DNA of 64,000 bases from Janthinobacterium lividum (GTDB lineage Bacteria > Pseudomonadota > Gammaproteobacteria > Burkholderiales > Burkholderiaceae_D), in NCBI RefSeq assembly GCF_011601275.1, contig NZ_JAAOLY010000022.1, positions 19,655-83,654 of the forward strand, written 5' to 3'. Positions 16,966 to 25,129 of this stretch are shown piece by piece (within the stretch, counting starts at the first letter, position 1; every line of letters begins with the position of its first letter). Under the pieces are notes generated by a model that was not told the DNA's origin, searched no databases, and was given only the letters and a program-made list of their open reading frames with translations. The translations under genes and the position numbers were made by a program.

Positions 16966-19536
16966 TTACGCTTCGGCGACGCGCTTGGCGATGTGCGCCA
17001 GCGCTTCTTCCACCTGATCGATCAGGATCAGGCACAGATCGCCTTCGCTCAAACGCGCCAGGGCCTTGTCGATGGCGACAAATTCGCCGTTGATTTCATC
17101 GATATGGCTGGTGCGCTTGGCGCCGTCCAGGCCCTGGCGCAGCAATGCCACGACTTCGCCGTCGGCGCGGCCGCGCTGGCATTGGTCCTGGTACAGCAGC
17201 ACGTCGTCGAAGGCGGCGCCGAGGATTTCCGTCTGCTGGCGGATGTCTTCGTCGCGGCGGTCGCCGGCGCCGCTGATGACCACAGAGCGGCGCTTGGCGG
17301 GCATGCTTTCCACGGCCTGCACCAGCGCCAGGATGGCGTCCGGATTGTGGCCATAGTCGGCAATCAGGGTGGCGCCCTTGTAATCGAACACGTTGAAGCG
17401 GCCCGGCGCATTGTCGGCTTCATTGGCAAAGGTTTTCAGGCCCAGCGCGATGGTTTTCCAGTCCAGGCCCACGGCCCAGGCGGCGGCCAAGGAGGCCATG
17501 ACGTTGTCGACCTGGAAGCCGATGGCGCCGTTGCGCGTGATCGGCACTTGCGACAGGGCGATCTCGTGGCGTTCCTTGCCTTGCGCCGCGACCAGTTTGC
17601 CGTCTTCCACGTACACGACGCGGTTGCCTTGCGCACGGTGCGTGGCCATCACGGGATGCGTCTTGTCGGCGGCGAAGAAGGTCACCGTGCCGCTGCAATT
17701 CTTGGCCATGCGGGCCACGGCCGGGTCGGTGGCGTTCAGGACGGCCACACCGCTGTCGGCTACGTTCTGCACGATCACGCGCTTGAGGACCGCGAGGTCT
17801 TCCACGGTGGTGATGTAGTTCAGGCCCAGGTGGTCGCCCGCGCCGATGTTGGTGACGACGGCGACCTGGCAGCGATCGAAGGCCAGGCCTTCGCGCAGCA
17901 TGCCGCCGCGCGCCGTTTCGAACACGGCCGCGTCCACGTCCGGGTGCAGCAGCACGTTGCGCGCGCTGCGCGGGCCGCTGCAGTCGCCGCTGTCGATCTG
18001 GCGTCCTTCGATGTACACGCCATCCGTATTGGTCATGCCCGTGCGCAGGCCCGAGGTGGTGAGCAGGTGGGCGATCAGGCGCACGGTGGTGGTCTTGCCG
18101 TTGGTGCCCGTGACGGCAACGACGGGAATGCGGCCATCGTCGCCCTCGGCGAACATGGCTGCGATGATGGCTTCGCCGACTGGGCGCGGTTTGCCGAACG
18201 ACGGTGCCAGGTGCATGCGCAGGCCCGGTGCGGCGTTCACTTCCACGATGCCGGCGTTCTGCTCTTCCAGCGGTTTCAGGATGCTGTCGGAGACCACGTC
18301 CACGCCGCAGATATCGAGACCCACCATGTGCGCGGCCGCGACGGCGCGCGCCGCCACTTCCGGATGCACGTCGACGGTGACGTCGGTGGCCGAGCCGCCC
18401 GTCGACAGGTTGGCGTTATTGCGCAGGATCACGCGCTGGCCCACGGGCGGCACGGAGTCGGCCACATAACCCTGCTTGGCCAGGCTGGCCAGGGCGATGT
18501 CGTCGAAGCGGATTTTCGTCAGCGAGGTAGCGTGGCCGCTGCCGCGGCGCGGATCCAGGTTGACCTGGTCGACCAGTTCGCGCACCGTATGCTGGCCGTC
18601 GCCCACCACTTGCGGCGGGTCGCGGCGGGCCGCCGCCACCATCTTGTTGCCGATGACGAGCAAACGGAAATCGTGGCCCGGCAGATAGCGTTCGACGAGG
18701 ATATCGTCGCGGAATTCCTGCGCCGCGATGAAGCCGGCCGTCAGCTGTTCGCGCGTGGTGACATTGACGGTGACGCCCTTGCCCTGGTTGCCGTCTTTTG
18801 GTTTCACGACGACGGGCAGGCCGATCTCGCAGGCGGCGGCCCAGGCGTCGTCCGCATCGATGGCGACGCGGCCTTGCGGCACGGGCACGCCGGCCGAGTC
18901 CAGCAACTTCTTGGTCAGTTCCTTGTCTTGCGCGATGGCTTCGGCGATGGCGCTGGTGCCGTCCATTTCGGCGGCCTGGATCTTGCGCTGCTTGCTGCCC
19001 CAGCCGAACGTCACGAGGCTGCCTTCGGTCAGGCGGCGGAACGGGATGTTGCGCGCCACGGCGGCGTTGACGATGGCGCCCGTCGATGGACCGAGGCGCA
19101 CGTCTTCATCGAGTTCCTGCAACTGGTGCAGGGCGCCGGCCAGGTCGAACGGCGCATCGTCGAGCGCGGCGCGGCACAGCTGCTGCGCCAGTTCCAGGGC
19201 CAGGCGGCCGACGGCTTCTTCCGAGTATTCGACGACGACCTGGAAGATGCCCGTTTCCAGGGTCGGCGTGGTGCGGCTGAAGGTGACGGGGCAGCCGGCT
19301 TGCGCCTGCAGGCCCAGCGCCGCCAGTTCCAGCACCTGCGCCATCGGCGCGGCGTTGTAATTACCCAGCGGTTGCAGCGGGCTCAGTTGCGGAAAGAGTG
19401 CGCGCAGGCGGGCTTCGAAGCCGGGCAGCTGGGCGATGTCGAGTTCCTGCGTGGTGCAGGAAACAATGGCTTCCACGGCGGTGTCGTGGCTCCAGAGGTT
19501 AGGGCCACGCAAGGCCCGTACGCGAGATACTTCCAT
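16966..19536 (-). CDS. cphA: Cyanophycin synthetase CphA
   Basis: CphA joins aspartate and arginine, using ATP, into cyanophycin, a cytoplasmic nitrogen storage polymer. The 856 residues show the N-terminal domain, an ATP-grasp domain (VVVKPKDGNQGKGV; ILVERYLPGHDFRLLVI; EVNAAPGLRMHL) and a Mur-ligase-like domain with an intact ATP loop GTNGKTT at 477-483, ARGGMLREGLAFD, and the last lobe with APGRFNVFDYKGATLIADYG and HNPDA. The start at 19536 gives MEVSRVRALRGPN, as in the family; the longer frame adds unrelated residues. It is 70 bases downstream of a second, degenerate copy, with a hairpin between them and a terminator after it. Confidence 0.92.
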   Translation of the reverse strand: MEVSRVRALRGPNLWSHDTAVEAIVSCTTQELDIAQLPGFEARLRALFPQLSPLQPLGNYNAAPMAQVLELAALGLQAQAGCPVTFSRTTPTLETGIFQVVVEYSEEAVGRLALELAQQLCRAALDDAPFDLAGALHQLQELDEDVRLGPSTGAIVNAAVARNIPFRRLTEGSLVTFGWGSKQRKIQAAEMDGTSAIAEAIAQDKELTKKLLDSAGVPVPQGRVAIDADDAWAAACEIGLPVVVKPKDGNQGKGVTVNVTTREQLTAGFIAAQEFRDDILVERYLPGHDFRLLVIGNKMVAAARRDPPQVVGDGQHTVRELVDQVNLDPRRGSGHATSLTKIRFDDIALASLAKQGYVADSVPPVGQRVILRNNANLSTGGSATDVTVDVHPEVAARAVAAAHMVGLDICGVDVVSDSILKPLEEQNAGIVEVNAAPGLRMHLAPSFGKPRPVGEAIIAAMFAEGDDGRIPVVAVTGTNGKTTTVRLIAHLLTTSGLRTGMTNTDGVYIEGRQIDSGDCSGPRSARNVLLHPDVDAAVFETARGGMLREGLAFDRCQVAVVTNIGAGDHLGLNYITTVEDLAVLKRVIVQNVADSGVAVLNATDPAVARMAKNCSGTVTFFAADKTHPVMATHRAQGNRVVYVEDGKLVAAQGKERHEIALSQVPITRNGAIGFQVDNVMASLAAAWAVGLDWKTIALGLKTFANEADNAPGRFNVFDYKGATLIADYGHNPDAILALVQAVESMPAKRRSVVISGAGDRRDEDIRQQTEILGAAFDDVLLYQDQCQRGRADGEVVALLRQGLDGAKRTSHIDEINGEFVAIDKALARLSEGDLCLILIDQVEEALAHIAKRVAEA

Positions 19537-19568
19537 AATTAAACCGTAATCCTGTTGTGTTCTTGTGG

Positions 19569-19589
19569 GCCCGGCCGTCCTGGCCGGGC
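19569..19589. other. Hairpin between the two cphA genes
   Basis: Eight-base arms GCCCGGCC / GGCCGGGC around five bases, without a T-run. In the shared transcript it could be a processing or stability element that sets unequal amounts of the two proteins. Confidence 0.4.
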
Positions 19590-19606
19590 TTGAGTGCTGC
19601 TTTGCC

Positions 19607-21784
19607 TTAGTTGCCGATGCAGCCGGGAGCCGCGTCAAAGGTGCGCAGTCCTGCGCAAATCAAATCGACGGGCAGGTTCAGGGCCCAGGCGGCGGCCGCG
19701 ACGGCCAGCACGCTGTCGACATTGCCGGCCGTGGCCGGTTTCAGCAGATCCAGGCACAGCAGCACCGTTTCGATGCCGCCTTCGGCCAGCACGATGTGGT
19801 TGCCGCGCACGAATACGGCGCGCTGGCCGGCGGCCAGTTGCGCCGCGATGGCTGGCAAGCCGCCATCCTGCGCATACAGGGTCACGGTGCCGTCGCACAG
19901 TTCGGCCAGTTCCAGCACGTGCGCGTTGGCGGCGTTGAGCACGGCCACGCCTGTCGGCACCACCACGTCGACCTGGCTGCGCACGGCCTTGTACAGGCCC
20001 GCTTCGTCCAGCACGTCGAAATCCTTGACGCTATCGAGGCTGCCCATGTCCGTGACGACGCCGATCTGGCACTTGTCGTAGGCCAGGCCTTCGGCCAGGA
20101 TCATGCGCGGATTGCTCTCGAACAGGGCCGTCTGCACGGTGCGGTTGAGCAGCAAACGCTGGCCCGCGTCCCAGTTCACGCAATCGCTGCTGACGACACG
20201 GCGCTGGTCCAGGTACATGCCTTCGCTGCAGACGGCGCCCGTGTGCAGGCCCGACAGGTTGAGCAGCTTGCACAGCATGCGCACGATCAGGCTGGCGCCG
20301 CGCGTGCCCGTCACGCCGATCAGCGGAATGCGGCCCGTTTCCTCGGCTGCGAACAGGTGGTCGACGATGGCCGCGCCAACAGGGCGGGGCTGGCCCACGC
20401 CCGGCTTGATGTGCGCCAGCAGGCCAGGGCTGGCATTGACTTCGATGATGGCGCCGCGCTGCTCTGCCAAAGGACGCGTGATGTCGGTGGTGACCAGGTC
20501 GATGCCGGCGATATCCAGGCCAACGACTCTGGCGGCCAGCAGGGCCGCATGCACGACGGAAGGATGCACGTCGTCCGTGACGTCGATGGCCACGTTGCCA
20601 TTCGGCTGGATCAGCACCTTCTGGCCGGCCTGCGGCACGGACAGGGCGGTCATGCCCTGGCGCTGCAGTTCCAGCACGATTTCGCCCGATTCGTGCGGCT
20701 TGACGGTACCCAATGGGAAGTCCTCGCCTTCGCCGCGGCGCGGGTCGGTATTGATCTGCGTGTTGACCAGTTCCAGCACGGTCGAGACGCCGTCGCCGTC
20801 GACCCACAGCGATTCGCCCTTGGCGGCCGCGATCAGCTTGTTGCCGACCACGAGCAAACGGTGTTCGTCGCCCGTGATGAAGCTTTCCACCAGCACGGCC
20901 GAGCTGTCGCCCTTGCGCGCCGCCAGTGCATAGGCCGCCTTCACGTCGCTTTCGGTCATCAGGTTCAGCGACACGCCGCGGCCATGGTTGCCGTCATACG
21001 GCTTGACGACGACGGGCACGCCGATGTCTTGCGCTTCTTCCCAGGCCGCTTCGGCGCTGCGCACCAGGCTGCCTTCAGGGACGCGCACGCCGCACGATTT
21101 GAGCAGGAATTTGGTGAGATCCTTGTCGCTGGCGATGCCTTCGGCAATCGCGCTGGTGCGGTCCGTTTCGGCCGTCCAGATGCGGCGCTGGGCGGCGCCA
21201 TGGCCCAGCTGCACCAGGTTGCCGTCGTTCAGGCGCAGCGATGGGATGCCGCGCTCGGTGGCCGCATCGACGATGCTGGCCGTGCTCGGGCCCAGGCAGC
21301 GCGAGTCGACCATGTCGCGCAGCGGCGCCAGGGCCGCTTCCAGGTCGTAGGCTTCATCGTTGATGGCGGCCATTAGCAGGTCGCGCGCGGCTGCCAGGGC
21401 GGCGCGGCCCACGTGCTCTTCGCGCGTGCGGAAGGCCATCTTGTAGACGCCGCGCTGGCTGGTCGAGCGCGTCTGGCCGAAGCCCGTGCGCATGCCTGCC
21501 AGGTTTTGCAGCTCCAGCACCACGTGCTCGAGGATGTGGGCCGACCACGTACCTTCGCGCAGGCGCTCGAAAAAGCCGCCCCGTTCGCCCACGCCGCAGC
21601 GGTGCTCGATCATGCCGGGCAGCCACGCCACCAGGCGTTCGTACAGGCCAGGCAGGGTATTGGATGGATAGTCTTCCAGTTCGCCGATGTCGACCCAGGC
21701 TTCAATCACCGGGCGGTAAGTCCAGATGTTGGGGCCGCGCAAGTGGGTGACGCGGGCAAATTCGATGTTCTTCTTCTTGATCAT
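19607..21784 (-). CDS. cphA': Second, degenerate cyanophycin synthetase (CphA')
   Basis: A 725-residue paralogue of CphA. The N-terminal and ATP-grasp domains look complete (VVVKPYDGNHGRGV; VLVESFITGDEHRLLVVGNK; EVNASPGLLAH). In the Mur-ligase-like domain the ATP loop reads GTRGAS at 493-498, so the lysine and threonine that bind phosphate are gone. The protein stops at about the point (LRTFDAAPGCIGN) where CphA enters its last lobe, so that lobe is missing. Paired cphA and cphA' genes are known from Cupriavidus-type betaproteobacteria. It may work as a partner subunit, or use only its ATP-grasp site. It is first in the leftward operon and divergent from the ABC transporter. Confidence 0.85.
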   Translation of the reverse strand: MIKKKNIEFARVTHLRGPNIWTYRPVIEAWVDIGELEDYPSNTLPGLYERLVAWLPGMIEHRCGVGERGGFFERLREGTWSAHILEHVVLELQNLAGMRTGFGQTRSTSQRGVYKMAFRTREEHVGRAALAAARDLLMAAINDEAYDLEAALAPLRDMVDSRCLGPSTASIVDAATERGIPSLRLNDGNLVQLGHGAAQRRIWTAETDRTSAIAEGIASDKDLTKFLLKSCGVRVPEGSLVRSAEAAWEEAQDIGVPVVVKPYDGNHGRGVSLNLMTESDVKAAYALAARKGDSSAVLVESFITGDEHRLLVVGNKLIAAAKGESLWVDGDGVSTVLELVNTQINTDPRRGEGEDFPLGTVKPHESGEIVLELQRQGMTALSVPQAGQKVLIQPNGNVAIDVTDDVHPSVVHAALLAARVVGLDIAGIDLVTTDITRPLAEQRGAIIEVNASPGLLAHIKPGVGQPRPVGAAIVDHLFAAEETGRIPLIGVTGTRGASLIVRMLCKLLNLSGLHTGAVCSEGMYLDQRRVVSSDCVNWDAGQRLLLNRTVQTALFESNPRMILAEGLAYDKCQIGVVTDMGSLDSVKDFDVLDEAGLYKAVRSQVDVVVPTGVAVLNAANAHVLELAELCDGTVTLYAQDGGLPAIAAQLAAGQRAVFVRGNHIVLAEGGIETVLLCLDLLKPATAGNVDSVLAVAAAAWALNLPVDLICAGLRTFDAAPGCIGN

Positions 21785-21955
21785 GTAAGTGGTTTCTTGA
21801 TAACAAGCCAGGCGTCTGGGCGCCAGATACTTTATGTTGGCTCTACAGAGTCTTTTCAGGCTCGTGCTTGGTTCTTTATCCCGGGTATGCGCAGTGTGCC
21901 ACTTTTAGCGGCCTCTTGTCGCGTTTGCTGCCCTTATTCTGCTGGTGTTGTCATT

Positions 21956-21974
21956 CTAATTGTTACTAATTGTT
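21956..21974. repeat. Tandem 9-bp repeat in the cphA'/ABC intergenic region
   Basis: CTAATTGTT occurs twice with a 10-base period (21956-21964 and 21966-21974), on the same face of the helix. It lies in the 467-base region between the divergent cyanophycin genes, which otherwise holds no gene that I can see. A paired regulator site is possible. Confidence 0.35.
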
Positions 21975-22020
21975 GCCATACTTGTTATAAAGATACCGAC
22001 TCTGCTTAAAGCTGGAGCAT

Positions 22021-22047
22021 TTGCGCAACAGCGGGCTGTTGTATACT
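22021..22047 (+). promoter_or_regulatory. Possible promoter of the ABC transporter gene
   Basis: TTGCGC and TATACT separated by 15 bases on the plus strand, about 205 bases upstream of the ABC transporter start. The -10 is good, the spacing is short. Confidence 0.3.
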
Positions 22048-22251
22048 TGCTCCTGTACGACGGACGCTGGTTTTTTTGCGCCGTTTTGCCATCATTCCTT
22101 ACCGGCAGGCATCCATTCGATACAATACAGGAAATTGCCACTGGTGCATCTACCTCGCCATCGCGCAGTACACAAACATTGATCGGGCGTCTGCCCCATC
22201 CCCCAAATCCCGCCCTGAAGGGCTTGGCCTCGAGCCGGAGTATGCTTTACG

Positions 22252-24522
22252 ATGACAACTGAACTGAGTGTTCCTGCAACAACTATTCCCCTCACCTCGC
22301 TGCCGGAACACTGGCTGGCGGAAGTGGAGAGCAACCTTTCTCCAGGGGAGAACGTTTTAAGTAGCGTTGAGGTTGACCTCGATGCGCGATTACGTTTCAC
22401 AAAAGGCATAATAGTTGTCACCGAGAAGCGTTTGCTGGCCCGTTCGCCGGGCGATACCACCTGGAAAAGTTGGTCTTTCCGCCACGGATTGCGCCTGACG
22501 CACCATGACCACGCCGGCGTCGGCCACCTGGAACTGTTCGATGACCACGGCCGCCTGGCGTCGTGGCGTTTTACCCTGGGCCAGAACCTGCATGCGATAC
22601 GCGTGCTGGAACAGTTCGTCGAGCGCCTCGACAGCCACCTGACGGGCCAGCCCGTGCTGGAAGCGGAGCAGGAAGTCTGCCCCAGCTGCAAGGCGCCTTT
22701 GGAGCCGGAGCAGGAAGAATGCCCGATCTGCGCCAAGGTGCTGCACACGCCGCCATCGACCTGGACCCTGTTCCGCCTGTGGCGCTTCGCTCACCCCTAC
22801 CGTGGCCAGCTGGCCCTGGGCTTCATGCTGATGCTGCTGAGCACCGCCGCGCACATGATTCCACCGTACCTGACGGCGCCGCTGATGGACAATGTGCTGA
22901 TTCCGTATCAGAACGGCAAGCACATCGACCCGTGGCTGGTGGTGTACTACATGAGCGGCTTGCTTGGTTCGGCCCTGCTGGCCTGGCTGCTGGGCTGGGG
23001 CAAGACCTATGTGCTGGCCCTGGTGTCCGAACGCATGGGCGCCGACTTGCGCTCGGCCACGTATGAACACCTGATGAAGCTGTCGCTGGAATTTTTCGGC
23101 GGCAAGCGCACGGGCGACCTGATGGCGCGTATCGGCAGCGGCAGCGACCGCATCTGCGTCTTCCTCTCGCTGCATTTGCTCGATTTCGCTTCCGACGTGC
23201 TGATGATCATCATGACGGGCGTCATTTTGTGGTCGATGAACCCGTGGCTGGCCATCATGACCCTGGCGCCATTGCCCTTCATCGCCTGGATGATCCACCT
23301 GGTGCGCGACCGCTTGCGCACGGGCTTTGAAAAGATCGACCGCGTGTGGAGCGAAGTGACCAACGTGCTGGCCGATACGATTCCCGGCATCCGCGTGGTG
23401 AAGGCGTTTGCGCAGGAAAAACGCGAAGCGGCCCGCTTCCGCGACGCCAACGCGCACAACCTGGCCGTCAACGACAAGCTCAATAAAGTCTGGTCGCTGT
23501 TCTCGCCCACCGTGTCGTTCCTGACGGAGATGGGTTTGCTGGTCATCTGGTGCTTCGGCATCTGGCAGCTGTCGCGCGGCGAAATCACCGTCGGCGTGCT
23601 GACCGCCTTCATCGCCTACAGCACGCGCTTCTATGGCCGCCTCGACTCGATGAGCCGCATCGTCTCCGTGACGCAGAAATCGGCGTCCGCCGCCAAGCGC
23701 ATCTTCGACATCCTCGATCACGTGTCGAGCGTGCCGGAACCTGCGCAACCCGTGAAACTGGACAAGATTGAAGGCCGCATCGACCTGCGCGAAGTCGGTT
23801 TCCGCTACGGCAACCGGGCCGTCAACCGCGGCATCACCTTGAACATCAAGGCGGGCGAGATGATCGGCCTGGTGGGCCACAGCGGTTCGGGCAAGAGCAC
23901 CCTGGTCAACCTGATCTGCCGTTTCTACGACGTGTCGGAAGGCGCGATCTTGCTCGACGGCGTAGACATCCGCTCGTTCGCCGTGTCCGACTACCGCCGC
24001 AACATCGGCCTGGTGCTGCAGGAGCCGTTCCTGTTCTTCGGCACCATCGCGGAAAATATCGCCTACGGCAAGCCGCACGCGACGCGCCAGGAAATCATCG
24101 CCGCCGCGCGCGCCGCGCATGCGCATGAATTCATCCTGCGCCTGCCGCAAGGCTACGATTCGATGGTGGGCGAGCGCGGCCAGGGCTTGTCGGGCGGCGA
24201 ACGCCAGCGCATCTCGATCGCCCGCGCCCTGCTGATCGACCCGCGCATCCTGATCATGGATGAAGCGACATCGTCGGTCGACTCGGAAACGGAAAAAGAA
24301 ATCCAGAAGGCGCTGGACAACCTGGTGCAGGGCCGCACGACGATCGCCATCGCGCACAGGCTGTCGACCCTGCACCGTGCCGACCGCCTGGTGGTGCTGG
24401 ACCGCGGCCAGGTCGTCGAAGTGGGCAGCCACGATGAATTGATGGCGAAAGAGGGCGCCTATTTCCGCCTCTACGAAGCACAGGCGCGCAACAACGAACT
24501 CGCCCTGGATGACAAGGAATAA
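22252..24522 (+). CDS. Cyanophycin-associated ABC exporter (fused membrane and ATPase)
   Basis: A 756-residue half-transporter. The first 165 residues form an unusual cytosolic N-terminal domain ending in a zinc-ribbon pattern C143-x2-C146 and C157-x2-C160 ([12 protein letters not shown]). A six-helix type I exporter membrane domain follows (about 180-480), then the ATPase with Walker [10 protein letters not shown] at 542-550, LSGGE at 646-650, Walker B D670-E671 ([12 protein letters not shown]) and the switch histidine H702. Exporters of this layout are found next to cphA genes in betaproteobacteria; the substrate is not known. It is divergent from cphA' and followed two bases later by DUF1854. 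Confidence 0.85.
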   Translation: MTTELSVPATTIPLTSLPEHWLAEVESNLSPGENVLSSVEVDLDARLRFTKGIIVVTEKRLLARSPGDTTWKSWSFRHGLRLTHHDHAGVGHLELFDDHGRLASWRFTLGQNLHAIRVLEQFVERLDSHLTGQPVLEAEQEVCPSCKAPLEPEQEECPICAKVLHTPPSTWTLFRLWRFAHPYRGQLALGFMLMLLSTAAHMIPPYLTAPLMDNVLIPYQNGKHIDPWLVVYYMSGLLGSALLAWLLGWGKTYVLALVSERMGADLRSATYEHLMKLSLEFFGGKRTGDLMARIGSGSDRICVFLSLHLLDFASDVLMIIMTGVILWSMNPWLAIMTLAPLPFIAWMIHLVRDRLRTGFEKIDRVWSEVTNVLADTIPGIRVVKAFAQEKREAARFRDANAHNLAVNDKLNKVWSLFSPTVSFLTEMGLLVIWCFGIWQLSRGEITVGVLTAFIAYSTRFYGRLDSMSRIVSVTQKSASAAKRIFDILDHVSSVPEPAQPVKLDKIEGRIDLREVGFRYGNRAVNRGITLNIKAGEMIGLVGHSGSGKSTLVNLICRFYDVSEGAILLDGVDIRSFAVSDYRRNIGLVLQEPFLFFGTIAENIAYGKPHATRQEIIAAARAAHAHEFILRLPQGYDSMVGERGQGLSGGERQRISIARALLIDPRILIMDEATSSVDSETEKEIQKALDNLVQGRTTIAIAHRLSTLHRADRLVVLDRGQVVEVGSHDELMAKEGAYFRLYEAQARNNELALDDKE

Positions 24523-24524
24523 GC

Positions 24525-24995
24525 ATGGCCAGTACAACTTTTACATTAAGCCGCGACACCTTTGGCAAGCTGGTGATGACGGATGCGGACGGCCAGGTCT
24601 TTGAGGGCGTGGCGCCCGTGCGCGCCTTCCCCATCCAGTCGCCCGACGAAGGCATTTCGCTGGTGCTGGGCAATGGCAAGGAAGTGGCGTGGATCGACCA
24701 TGTCGACACCTTGCCGGAACCGGCCCGCACGCTGGTGAAGGAAGAACTGGAAGGGCGCGAATTCATGCCCGAAATCGCGCGCGTGAAAAGCGTCTCCAGC
24801 TTCGCCACGCCATGCACCTGGCATGTCGACACGGACCGCGGCGAGACGCAGTTCGTGCTGAAAGGCGAGGAAGACATCCGCCGCATCGGCGCCGCGTCGC
24901 TCCTGATCGCCGATAACCACGGCATCCACTTTCTGATACGCGACATGTTCAACATCGACAAGACGACGCGCAAGATACTCGACCGCTTCCTGTAA
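24525..24995 (+). CDS. Cyanophycin-associated DUF1854 protein
   Basis: A 156-residue soluble protein of the DUF1854 family, which accompanies cyanophycin genes in many betaproteobacteria. It is mostly beta (VFEGVAPVRAFPIQSPDEGI, KEVAWIDHVDTL) with the conserved end TPCTWHVDTDRGETQFVLKG and a final GIHFLIRDMFNIDKTTRKIL segment. No enzyme motif is visible. It starts two bases after the ABC transporter stop and so is in the same operon. A strong terminator follows. The function is unknown; a role as an adaptor to the transporter's N-terminal domain would fit the arrangement but is speculation. Confidence 0.8.
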   Translation: MASTTFTLSRDTFGKLVMTDADGQVFEGVAPVRAFPIQSPDEGISLVLGNGKEVAWIDHVDTLPEPARTLVKEELEGREFMPEIARVKSVSSFATPCTWHVDTDRGETQFVLKGEEDIRRIGAASLLIADNHGIHFLIRDMFNIDKTTRKILDRFL

Positions 24996-25011
24996 GCGTG
25001 ACCCTGTCTTG

Positions 25012-25039
25012 AAAACCGCTGCCTGCAGCGGTTTTTTTT
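25012..25039 (+). terminator. Terminator of the ABC/DUF1854 operon
   Basis: Perfect ten-base stem AAAACCGCTG / CAGCGGTTTT, loop CCTG, followed by four more T on the plus strand. Confidence 0.85.
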
Positions 25040-25053
25040 CGTCTGCGGGCATG

Positions 25054-25080
25054 AAAAAAGCCGCACAAGAGTGCGGCTTT
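25054..25080 (-). terminator. Terminator of the second TonB receptor gene
   Basis: Perfect ten-base stem AAAGCCGCAC / GTGCGGCTTT, loop of four, followed on the minus strand by a T-run. It faces the leftward receptor gene that stops at 25130. Confidence 0.8.
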
Positions 25081-25129
25081 CGAAGGCAGTACCGGCAGCC
25101 CGTTTCAGGCCGCCGGGGATGGCGCTGCA

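Noticed and set aside
21960..22262. A 100-residue frame in the cphA'/ABC gap
   Set aside because: It starts in AT-rich promoter-like DNA, has no ribosome site and overlaps the ABC transporter start.
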